Shown here one piece after another: positions 23,397 through 30,266 of a DNA stretch of 32,819 bases (positions are counted from its first letter, which is position 1; each line of letters opens with the position of its first letter). Under the pieces are notes generated by a model that saw only the letters and a list, made by a program, of their open reading frames with translations, made no database searches and was not told where the DNA came from. The stretch is from Fimenecus sp045532175 (GTDB lineage: Bacteria; Bacillota; Clostridia; Oscillospirales; Acutalibacteraceae). The position numbers and the translations under genes were made by a program. The DNA is taken from positions 1-32,819 of the forward strand of contig JAZSFK010000021.1 in NCBI GenBank assembly GCA_045532175.1, read 5' to 3'.

Positions 23397-23893
23397 AATT
23401 CCAACTCCTCTCTGAGCTTTGACAAGGCACGTTTTTGCTTTGTTCTTACCGTTGCTGACGGCAAACCCATTATTTTGCCAATTTCATGGGACTTAAAACC
23501 TGCCACAACGGATAACAAAATAATTTCTTTTGAAACATCGTCAAGTTTTTCTAATGCTTCACGGACGGGAATTGAAAATTCAATCTCACTGTCAGTATAG
23601 CCTGTGTCTTCAAATTCAGTTGTATTGTTGTTTTCAGATAGAATTCTTTTGCAAGTATTTGAAAGAGATGCAAAAAGGTAGGATTTGAATTTCTCGGGAT
23701 TTTTTAAGGATGATATGCTTTTAAAAACAGAAATTGCAGTTTCCTGCACAGCATCCTGTGCGTCAAAACTATTTTTGCACACAGCAAGGGCAAACCGATA
23801 CATATCAGTCGCATACAATTCATATAATTCGCCATAGGCATTCTTGTCCCCTGCCATAGCGGACAGGACAAGATTTTTGATTTCTTTACTCAT
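23393..23893 (-). CDS. ECF-type RNA polymerase sigma factor
   Basis: A 166-residue sigma-70-family factor. Region 2 (about 20-85) includes ELYATDMYRFALAVCKNSFDAQDAVQETAISVFKSI; region 4 (about 110-160) ends with the helix-turn-helix GFKSHEIGKIMGLPSATVRTKQKRALSKLR. There is no region 1 or 3, as expected for ECF factors. I chose ATG 23893 because GGAAGG lies 7 nt upstream; the longer frame starts at a TTG. It overlaps the beta-propeller gene, its likely antagonist. A TTGAAAC word about 60 bp upstream could be an autoregulatory -35, but the -10 part is not convincing. Confidence 0.9.
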   Translation of the reverse strand: MSKEIKNLVLSAMAGDKNAYGELYELYATDMYRFALAVCKNSFDAQDAVQETAISVFKSISSLKNPEKFKSYLFASLSNTCKRILSENNNTTEFEDTGYTDSEIEFSIPVREALEKLDDVSKEIILLSVVAGFKSHEIGKIMGLPSATVRTKQKRALSKLREELEL

Positions 23894-23976
23894 AATCATA
23901 CCTTCCAACAAAAGTTGTTAAAAAATCCCTTTCATAATATAAGAGTAGCAAAATTCCATTTTTGTTTCAAGGAAAA

Positions 23977-24017
23977 TAAAAAAATAAAGGACTTACGGAG
24001 AATAATCCGAAGTCCTT
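23977..24017 (-). terminator. Terminator of the AspT/YidE-like carrier gene
   Basis: AAGGACTT-a-CGGA (23987-23999) pairs with TCCG-AAGTCCTT (24006-24017), with a long T run on the minus strand. Confidence 0.85.
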
Positions 24018-24033
24018 CGCTATTTAATGTGTA

Positions 24034-25296
24034 TTAAAAGAATAATATAATCAACTGTGAAACGATTACCACTAGAATAAGCGACACGGGATATGTTGAG
24101 GCATACGCTGTCACAACATCCTCTGTTCGTGCTACGGAAATAAGAGTACCCAATGCAGGTGTACTTGTTCTGCCACCTGTAATTGCACCAAGATTTTTAA
24201 GTAAACTGAATTTAAGAACATATTTTGCAAACAGATAACCCGCAAACAAAGGAATTACACTCATTACAACGCCATACACAAAATACATAGGGTCAAAATT
24301 TTCAACAAAATCAGCACCACCCGGAACACCTGCACCAACAAGGAAAAATACAAGTCCCAATTCTCTAAAAAGTTTAAGCACGGACTGTTCTGGCACAAGG
24401 CAGAACTTACCAATTCTGCCAAAATGACCGAAAATCAAGGATGCAAGAAGACAACCTCCCGTTGTTGTAAGAGAAAAACAAGCTCCGTTCAGTCCCTCTC
24501 CGCTGAGAGGAATCATAATTTTACCTATAAACACACCAATAACCGCAACCAAAGAGAACATGGCAAGACCTTGGTTATCAAGTTTAAATAGATTACCCTT
24601 AAAAGGTTTTTCCTTTACCCTTTCAATACTGTCAGATAATATTGAACGTTCTTTTTCCATATCTGCTTTTGCAATTTTAGGCATGAGCTGTACAAAAAGG
24701 ACAATGCCCACAACACCGAAAATATATGATATGCCATGTCCAACGGAAACAAGGCTTGTATATTCCTGTGCCACCGTGGCCTTTGCAGCAGCAAATGCAG
24801 GGGTTGAGGTAATTGAACCGGACAGAAGTCCCACTATCATAGCGGTAAAACCCTCACTCGTTTCAATGGATGAGCCGAATCCGATTTTTCTGCCCACAAG
24901 AATACAACCTACTGCGGAAAGTCCTCCTGCAAGGACAATTACAAGACTCAAAAGTGCATAGGATTTATAATTCTTCTTAAGATTAGTAAAAAACCCCGGC
25001 CCTGCAATAAAGCCCACCGATGTTACGAAAAGAATAAGGCCAAGGCTTTCCACAGTTTCCAAGGCTTTTTCCGCAAAGCCTACCTGTGCCATTCCCTTGA
25101 CTACAAGTTGGTTTTCAAGAGGTTCAAAGAAAAGTGCTCCAAATAAAAGTGCTACGACAAAAACACCTGCATCACCAAGGGAAATGCCTTTTATCTTTAT
25201 TCTTCCAAGAGCATAACCTAGAAAAAGAATAGAAAAGATATAAAAAACAAAATAGGATATGCCTGTAACAGAAATTGCACCATTCAGCAAATTCAC
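24034..25296 (-). CDS. AspT/YidE-type membrane carrier without RCK domains
   Basis: A 420-residue protein with 10-12 hydrophobic segments in two related halves, each with the family motif: GLLSGSITSTPAFAAA in the first and GAITGGRTSTPALGTL in the second. GLILFVTSVGFIAGPGFF and GLVFFLVGAGVPGGADFV are the matching preceding segments. This is the aspartate:alanine exchanger (AspT)/YidE/YbjL duplication family. Those proteins usually have about 550 residues with TrkA-C (RCK) domains in the central loop; here the central loop is only a charged stretch of about 35 residues. The substrate is unknown. The start is GTG 25296 with GGAGG about 10 nt upstream. Confidence 0.8.
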   Translation of the reverse strand: MNLLNGAISVTGISYFVFYIFSILFLGYALGRIKIKGISLGDAGVFVVALLFGALFFEPLENQLVVKGMAQVGFAEKALETVESLGLILFVTSVGFIAGPGFFTNLKKNYKSYALLSLVIVLAGGLSAVGCILVGRKIGFGSSIETSEGFTAMIVGLLSGSITSTPAFAAAKATVAQEYTSLVSVGHGISYIFGVVGIVLFVQLMPKIAKADMEKERSILSDSIERVKEKPFKGNLFKLDNQGLAMFSLVAVIGVFIGKIMIPLSGEGLNGACFSLTTTGGCLLASLIFGHFGRIGKFCLVPEQSVLKLFRELGLVFFLVGAGVPGGADFVENFDPMYFVYGVVMSVIPLFAGYLFAKYVLKFSLLKNLGAITGGRTSTPALGTLISVARTEDVVTAYASTYPVSLILVVIVSQLIILFF

Positions 25297-25383
25297 TTTC
25301 TTTCTGCCTCCTTCACCAAAAATTTTACATTGTCACTAATTTTATTACATTAGAATAAAAAAATCAATATGTTTTATTCAAAG

Positions 25384-25410
25384 AAAAAAGTGGAGTGAAA
25401 CACTCCACTT
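25384..25410 (-). terminator. Terminator of the TM2/zinc-ribbon gene
   Basis: AAGTGGAGTG (25388-25397) pairs perfectly with CACTCCACTT (25401-25410) around a three-base loop, with a T run on the minus strand. Confidence 0.9.
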
Positions 25411-25438
25411 ACAATTCCTTAAAATTCCACTTGCCTAA

Positions 25439-25831
25439 CTATTTGGTACGGCACTTGTACTTGATTTCAAAGTTTTCGTCGCTTGAGCAGAAAAGAACAA
25501 TAGCGTCGATGAAAGCAATGATACCCGGAATAAATGTCCAGCTGAAAATAAGGTACAAAATACCTAAACCAGTCTGACCTAAATAGAACTTATGAACACC
25601 AATACCACCAAGCAAGAGTGCTAAAACACCAGCAAGAACCTTGCTCTTGATTGGCCAGTTGCTTCTTTCTGAATAAACTGGTTGCTGAACGTAAACAACC
25701 TGAGGTTGAGGCTGAGCCTGTGGTTGATACTGTTGTGCAGGTGCAGCATTTGGAACAACAGCTCCGCAATATTCACATTTTCCGTCAACAGCATTTACAG
25801 GTGCGCCACATTGAGGACAGTAAACAGCCAT
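25439..25831 (-). CDS. TM2-domain protein with N-terminal zinc ribbon
   Basis: A 130-residue protein. A zinc ribbon (CPQCGAPVNAVDGKCEYCGA, residues 5-24) is followed by a Gln/Pro-rich linker, then a TM2 domain (about 66-125): KVLAGVLALLLGGIGVHKFYLGQTGLGILY, a helix pair with the family's GxHxFYLG turn, and a cytoplasmic end. TM2 proteins are widespread and poorly understood. It is divergent from the SPFH/zinc-ribbon operon, which carries the same ribbon type, so the two may share a role. The ATG follows AAGGAG. Confidence 0.88.
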   Translation of the reverse strand: MAVYCPQCGAPVNAVDGKCEYCGAVVPNAAPAQQYQPQAQPQPQVVYVQQPVYSERSNWPIKSKVLAGVLALLLGGIGVHKFYLGQTGLGILYLIFSWTFIPGIIAFIDAIVLFCSSDENFEIKYKCRTK

Positions 25832-25938
25832 GATAATTCTCCTTACATAAAATATTTAACGAATAAATCTTACTACAACAAAACACAAATTTCAACTGTT
25901 TTTTTATTTTTTATCACTATTTTTGACAAGTTTTTTTC

Positions 25939-25967
25939 TTGACAAATATTCCCTATTAACCTATAAT
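25939..25967 (+). promoter_or_regulatory. Promoter of the SPFH/zinc-ribbon operon
   Basis: TTGACA (25939-25944), a 17-bp spacer and TATAAT (25962-25967): a full-consensus sigma-A promoter. A second TTGACA lies at 25923-25928. Confidence 0.9.
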
Positions 25968-26012
25968 TTTTATGATTACTATTTTATACAATTATAAAGA
26001 GGAGTGGTATCA

Positions 26013-27287
26013 ATGGCAATAGCTGAGGTATTAAAATTCACTTCTGATGCCAGTGTGTTTGCGTGGAAGCATCCAAACAGTGAGTTATCCACATGGACAC
26101 AGCTTATTGTTAACGAATCTCAAGAGGCAGTTCTTGTAAAAAACGGACAGATTGCGGATGTATTCGGACCAGGACGATATGTTTTATCAACTGACAATAT
26201 TCCTGTTTTACAAAAACTTATAAATATTCCTTTTGACGGTCATTCACCATACAGTGCAGAGGTTTGGTTTATCAATCGTTCCTTTGCGTTGGATATTAAA
26301 TGGGGTACAACAACACCTGTTCAGGTTCAGGACCCGAAATATGGTGTATTTGTACCATTAAGAGCATTTGGACAGTTCGGTTTGCAGGTTGTTGATTCAA
26401 GACGTTTCCTTATTAAGCTTGTAGGCACATTACCCTTCTTCAATGCAAATACTCTTACAGATTATTTTAAGGGCTTATACCTTACTCGTGTTAAAGACCG
26501 TATTTCATCCTGTCTTGTAAATGCTAAAATTTCAATTCTTGAGGTTAACTCACACCTCAACGAGATTTCAAATGCACTTCACAAGGAACTTGAAGATGAG
26601 TTTGCTGAGTACGGAATCCGTATTACCTCTTTCTATGTAAACGATATAAACGTTCCTGAAAACGACCCTGCTGTTAAGCAGCTCAAAGCAGCACTCGCAA
26701 AACGTGCAGAAATGGATATTCTCGGTTACAACTATCAGCAGGAAAGAACCTTCGACACACTTTCTACTGCAGCAGGCAACAAGGGTACAGCAGGTTCAGT
26801 TATGGGTGCCGGAATGGGTCTCGGAATGGGCTTCGGCATCGGAGGTGCTATGGGCAACTCTATGGAAGGTATGGCAGGCACCATGTCTGTTAAGGAAGAG
26901 AGTAAAAAATGTCCTAAATGCGGTGCCATAATCGGTGCAAGTCTTAAATTCTGTTCTGAATGTGGTGCAAACACACGTGAGGAAAAGAAAGCATCTGCTA
27001 AATGCTCCGCTTGCGGTGCTGAATTTAAAGCAGGTACAAAATTCTGTCCTGACTGTGGCAAAAAAATCAATGCTTGTAAAAACTGCGGCAACGATTTGGC
27101 AGACAATAGCAATAAGTGTTCATCTTGCGGATACACAATATGCAATCAGTGTGGCAGTGCAATTGCTCCAGGCAAGAAATTCTGTCCTGACTGTGGCGCA
27201 TCAATGGTAAAAAAATGCAGCCAATGCGGAAATGAACTTTCAGGTAACCAGAAGTTCTGTCCCGAATGTGGTGCAAAAGCCGAATAA
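26013..27287 (+). CDS. SPFH (band 7, YdjI/virion-core-like) protein with five C-terminal zinc ribbons
   Basis: A 424-residue protein. Residues 1-250 form an SPFH-like domain of the YdjI type (TQLIVNESQEAVLVKNGQI, FGPGRYVLSTDNIPVLQKL, and FAEYGIRITSFYVNDINVPE). A Gly/Met-rich hinge (about 260-290) leads to five CxxC...CxxC zinc ribbons in a row, for example KCPKCGAIIGASLKFCSECG and QCGSAIAPGKKFCPDCG. In Bacillus, YdjI anchors the PspA-like stress protein YdjF to membrane partners; a membrane-stress or protein-recruiting platform is a reasonable inference. I chose ATG 26013 because GAGGAG lies 8 nt before it; an in-frame GTG at 26004 overlaps that site. It is followed by a membrane partner gene. 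Confidence 0.88.
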   Translation: MAIAEVLKFTSDASVFAWKHPNSELSTWTQLIVNESQEAVLVKNGQIADVFGPGRYVLSTDNIPVLQKLINIPFDGHSPYSAEVWFINRSFALDIKWGTTTPVQVQDPKYGVFVPLRAFGQFGLQVVDSRRFLIKLVGTLPFFNANTLTDYFKGLYLTRVKDRISSCLVNAKISILEVNSHLNEISNALHKELEDEFAEYGIRITSFYVNDINVPENDPAVKQLKAALAKRAEMDILGYNYQQERTFDTLSTAAGNKGTAGSVMGAGMGLGMGFGIGGAMGNSMEGMAGTMSVKEESKKCPKCGAIIGASLKFCSECGANTREEKKASAKCSACGAEFKAGTKFCPDCGKKINACKNCGNDLADNSNKCSSCGYTICNQCGSAIAPGKKFCPDCGASMVKKCSQCGNELSGNQKFCPECGAKAE

Positions 27288-27302
27288 TGAGGAGGTAATA
27301 TT

Positions 27303-27959
27303 ATGAAAAAATTTCCTGTTAGCTTATTATGTGGTATCGGTGCAGTTCTGATTACAATTCTTGCATATTTTCTTATTTTGCAGGACGCATTTGCCGAGGT
27401 AATCTGTTTAGTAACTCTTTTGTGCGTTATTTTATCTGAAATAATCACAACTGCTTTTGCATATTTTGCAAACGGTAAGCCACGCAGAGTTACAGCAGTT
27501 GTTGTTTCTGCTGCGATGATTCCTTTTTCAATTGTTCTTTCAATAATTTATATTATAAATTTCCCTGAAGGATACCTTACTTATTTAGGAATTTATACAA
27601 TTGCACTTATAATTGTCAACATTCTTGCTTTCATTCTCTTTGGCTTTGATTCACAGAAGGAAGCAGAAAACGACAATCTTCAGGCTGCAAAATCCAATTT
27701 TATGAATATGCGTAAAATGGTAATGGTTATTATGAGTGACCCTGCTGCAAAGCCTTATGAGAAGAGTCTTATTGCCCTTGAGGAAAAGCTCCATTTCTCA
27801 AACGACAATGTTATTACTATGCAGGACACTAAAATCAGTGGTATGTTATCAATTCTTCAGAGCAATATTTCAAATCCTGATTTTGATGTTCCGTCATATA
27901 TCGCTGACATTAACAGAGAAATTGACACAAGAAATATTATGACAAGCCGTAATGTATAA
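27303..27959 (+). CDS. Four-TM membrane protein, partner of the SPFH protein
   Basis: A 218-residue protein: four hydrophobic helices (about residues 5-25, 32-52, 60-80, 90-113), then a cytoplasmic C-terminal part of about 100 residues rich in charged and Asn residues (KSNFMNMRKMVMVIMSDP, REIDTRNIMTS). I do not recognise a named family. The ATG follows an ideal AGGAGG. It starts 15 bp after the SPFH gene and shares its terminator, so the two are co-transcribed; by analogy with the ydjFGHI operon it may be the membrane anchor for the SPFH protein. Confidence 0.75.
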   Translation: MKKFPVSLLCGIGAVLITILAYFLILQDAFAEVICLVTLLCVILSEIITTAFAYFANGKPRRVTAVVVSAAMIPFSIVLSIIYIINFPEGYLTYLGIYTIALIIVNILAFILFGFDSQKEAENDNLQAAKSNFMNMRKMVMVIMSDPAAKPYEKSLIALEEKLHFSNDNVITMQDTKISGMLSILQSNISNPDFDVPSYIADINREIDTRNIMTSRNV

Positions 27960-27990
27960 TTACTTATAAAGCTATTCTAGTTCTTACAAA

Positions 27991-28026
27991 AAAGACCCGC
28001 AGGGTTTACCTTGCGGGTCTTTTTTT
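27991..28026. terminator. Bidirectional terminator
   Basis: AAAGACCCGCAGG (27991-28003) pairs with CC-t-TGCGGGTCTTT (28009-28022); T runs are present in both directions. It serves the SPFH operon (plus) and the lipoprotein gene (minus), which converge here. Confidence 0.92.
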
Positions 28027-28034
28027 ATGTAATT

Positions 28035-28757
28035 TTATGAAAACATCTTTTCTACGTCGTCGAGTCCTTTTTCTGACTGGGCGGTAATTATAATCGCTGC
28101 CATATATTTATCAACTTTTCTGACATAATATCTTTGATATACTGTTACGCCGTAAACAGTTGATGCTGAATCGATAATCACGTATTTCTCGCCTAAAAAT
28201 GTTTTTTCGTAAGGTTCCTCAAGGTCAATATCGTAGGTTGTCATGTTGGTTAACTGTAACTCAAGAATTTCTGCGTAATCCATAGCAGTAATTTCGTCGT
28301 AGCCTACTTTGGACAAATTCTCGTAAGAAATAATTACATTTGAACCTCCGTCAGGAGTCTTCGCAAGCATATCATATACTGAGCCGTTTTTTTCAAGTGC
28401 TTCCTCAAGACCTTGAGCATACTCTTCCTTGAAGAAATCAACTGCAATATTCATTGTTGCTGCAATCTCTTCATCAGTAGCGTAATTCCAATCGGACGGT
28501 TTTGTGAATGTTAAATTGAGGAATGTGTTCTTGTAAACATTTCCGTTAATCTTGCCACGGGAGATTTTCACATTAGTATTTTCATTTCCCGAATCAGGTT
28601 TTTCTTCATCCTCTTTGTTTTCCTCGTTATTATCCTTTTTATCTGTTTCTGTTATTTTCTCTTTTTCAGTATCCTTGTCATCGCTTGTGTCTGAACCACA
28701 GGAGGCGAAACTGAGAAGCATTGTCAGAGCCAATAAAATTGCTAATATTTTTTTCAT
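28035..28757 (-). CDS. Lipoprotein of unknown function
   Basis: A 240-residue lipoprotein: signal peptide with lipobox FASC (Cys20), a very charged Asp/Glu/Lys linker (about 21-62), then a globular domain with KNTFLNLTFTKPSDWNYATDEEI near residues 76-98, a pattern of the PsbP/MOG1-like fold seen in many Clostridia lipoproteins. The rest (YYVRKVDKYMAAIIITAQ near the end) also fits that fold. I cannot assign a function. It has its own promoter (28807-28834) and shares the bidirectional terminator. Confidence 0.75.
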   Translation of the reverse strand: MKKILAILLALTMLLSFASCGSDTSDDKDTEKEKITETDKKDNNEENKEDEEKPDSGNENTNVKISRGKINGNVYKNTFLNLTFTKPSDWNYATDEEIAATMNIAVDFFKEEYAQGLEEALEKNGSVYDMLAKTPDGGSNVIISYENLSKVGYDEITAMDYAEILELQLTNMTTYDIDLEEPYEKTFLGEKYVIIDSASTVYGVTVYQRYYVRKVDKYMAAIIITAQSEKGLDDVEKMFS

Positions 28758-28806
28758 AAAATCCCTCTTTCTTTTAATTGAGCATCAATTACCCTATTCA
28801 ATTTTG

Positions 28807-28834
28807 ATTATAGAACAAATTTTATCAATGTCAA
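28807..28834 (-). promoter_or_regulatory. Promoter of the lipoprotein gene
   Basis: On the minus strand: TTGACA (28829-28834), a 16-bp spacer and TATAAT (28807-28812). Confidence 0.8.
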
Positions 28835-28877
28835 GTGATTTTATCGGTTTCCATATTTTTTCAAAGACTGTTATAAC

Positions 28878-28909
28878 AAAAAACCTTGCAATCCGTTTGG
28901 ACTACAAGG
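28878..28909 (-). terminator. Terminator of the phosphodiesterase gene
   Basis: On the minus strand CCTTG-ta-GTCC pairs with GGAT-tg-CAAGG (28884-28909), followed by a T run (28878-28883). Confidence 0.7.
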
Positions 28910-28924
28910 ATTTTTTATTATTTT

Positions 28925-29914
28925 TTATTCCCATTCTTTATTCATTACCACGAAAGTCATTCTCTCCTGAATACTTGCGCCACCATGGTCCTTGCCGATA
29001 CCACCGTGGTCGGAGGTTACAATAATAAGCCAGTCTTCGCTTTCATAGGTTTCTCGTGCTTCAATAGCCTTTATAACCTCGTAAGCATAAGCATCCTCCT
29101 GCTGGAAAGCTTCTTTGTAACCGGGATTATTGTATGTAAAGCCGTGGCTATGACCCTCGGAATCCGTATTTTCGTAAATTGCAAACACAAAATCTGCACA
29201 ATCCTTTGATTTTACCTCTGCCATAGTTGCTTCGTGAGTTTTCTTATCGTTTTTGCAAAGCTGAAAATCAATATCAAGAGATTTTTCTTCACAATACTTT
29301 TTCTCGTCAATATATGTAGAATTATTTCTTGTGAAATGACCCTTCCATTTTGTAATGAAGGCTGCATTGTCAATAATTCCTTCCTCTGTAAGGGTAGTCA
29401 TAAGTGTTTTTGTGTCAAGGGATTTTGTAATGCCGTTTCCTGTAATTCCGTGGACATCCGCCCATTCACCTGTAAGAATTGAGCACCAGCCAGGTGCAGT
29501 TGATGTGTCCTGCGTATTTTTTGCAGGGTAATTCACACCGCCACAATATGTAAGGTTAATTGACGCACCCTTGTTGAGCAAATAATTAACAGCACCGTTA
29601 TCCTGCTTTTCAGCGAGAACATCTGCACGACAACCATCATAGCCAAGAATAATAACCTTTTTTTCAGTTTTACCTTCAGGTAATTCCGAATTAAAATGCG
29701 CATCTATAATGTCATAAAGGTCAGTCTGTGGATATGCAGTTTCAATTGTATTTTCGTAGCCTACTTTTGCAACATTCTGTCTGTAAAAATTCTCTGTGTC
29801 GCCCTTATCCCTCTGGTATCTTGTTAAATACAACCCAAGAGATGTTCCGAAAATTGCTAAAATCAGAACTACGAATGCGATAATCACAATAATCTTTTTC
29901 TTGTTTTTCATCAT
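28925..29914 (-). CDS. Membrane-anchored type I phosphodiesterase/nucleotide pyrophosphatase-like protein
   Basis: A 329-residue protein of the alkaline phosphatase superfamily, anchored by one N-terminal helix (about 8-30) and otherwise outside the cell. Metal-site residues are visible: Asp93 in ILGYDGCRADVL, the presumed nucleophile Thr139 in DTSTAPGWCSILTG followed by HGITGN, the His pair in DSEGHSHGF, and SDHGG near the end. The family splits phosphodiester or pyrophosphate bonds of nucleotides, lipids or glycopolymers; the substrate is open. At 329 residues it is compact. The ATG follows CAGGTGG, and the gene has its own promoter. Confidence 0.82.
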   Translation of the reverse strand: MMKNKKKIIVIIAFVVLILAIFGTSLGLYLTRYQRDKGDTENFYRQNVAKVGYENTIETAYPQTDLYDIIDAHFNSELPEGKTEKKVIILGYDGCRADVLAEKQDNGAVNYLLNKGASINLTYCGGVNYPAKNTQDTSTAPGWCSILTGEWADVHGITGNGITKSLDTKTLMTTLTEEGIIDNAAFITKWKGHFTRNNSTYIDEKKYCEEKSLDIDFQLCKNDKKTHEATMAEVKSKDCADFVFAIYENTDSEGHSHGFTYNNPGYKEAFQQEDAYAYEVIKAIEARETYESEDWLIIVTSDHGGIGKDHGGASIQERMTFVVMNKEWE

Positions 29915-29950
29915 ATTACACCACCTGAAAAATCAAATTTATTCTTTATC

Positions 29951-29979
29951 ATTATATCACAACATATTCAAAAAGTAAA
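29951..29979 (-). promoter_or_regulatory. Promoter of the phosphodiesterase gene
   Basis: On the minus strand: TTTACT (29974-29979), a 17-bp spacer, and TATAAT (29951-29956) with an upstream TGA (extended -10). Confidence 0.75.
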
Positions 29980-30100
29980 ATTCACACAGTATAAATTCCC
30001 TTTAGTCACAAGTAATAGTATCAACATTGACAGTTCTTGACAAATTTTGCCTCTCAACAATCCCATTTTACATACTAAAACAAGGACAATATACATAATC

Positions 30101-30139
30101 AAAAAACACCTTGCATTAAACACATACAACAAGGGTGTT
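30101..30139. other. Terminator-like hairpin with no gene in front of it
   Basis: AACACCTTG (30105-30113) pairs with CAAGG-g-TGTT (30130-30139) across a 16-base loop, with a T run on the minus strand (30101-30106). No minus-strand gene ends here; it lies 12 bp before the sialidase-gene promoter. It may be a leftover terminator, the end of an antisense RNA, or an operator. The rest of 29980-30150 holds nothing I can support. Confidence 0.4.
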
Positions 30140-30151
30140 ATCTCTGTTGTC

Positions 30152-30181
30152 TTGCTTTTAGTTAAATTTAGATGCTATAAT
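30152..30181 (+). promoter_or_regulatory. Promoter of the sialidase-like gene
   Basis: TTGCTT (30152-30157), an 18-bp spacer and TATAAT (30176-30181), with TGC giving a partial extended -10. A start near 30188 is followed at once by AAGGA (30194-30198), a ribosome binding site, yet no ATG, GTG or TTG follows in the gene's frame. Confidence 0.75.
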
Positions 30182-30266
30182 TATCTTATTAATAAGGATT
30201 GTATTAAGTAAAATTCCAGAGGAACTTGAAGGAACACAGTATGAGTACCTCTATCAACTTTCTACG

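Noticed and set aside
23912..23970. ECF-type autoregulatory promoter (TGAAAC word) before the sigma gene
   Set aside because: The -35-like word is there but the -10 part is not the expected CGTA/CGTC type, so the match is not convincing.
26735..27145. Long open frames antisense to the zinc-ribbon array
   Set aside because: They mirror the periodic Cys/Gly codons of the real gene and have no ribosome binding site.
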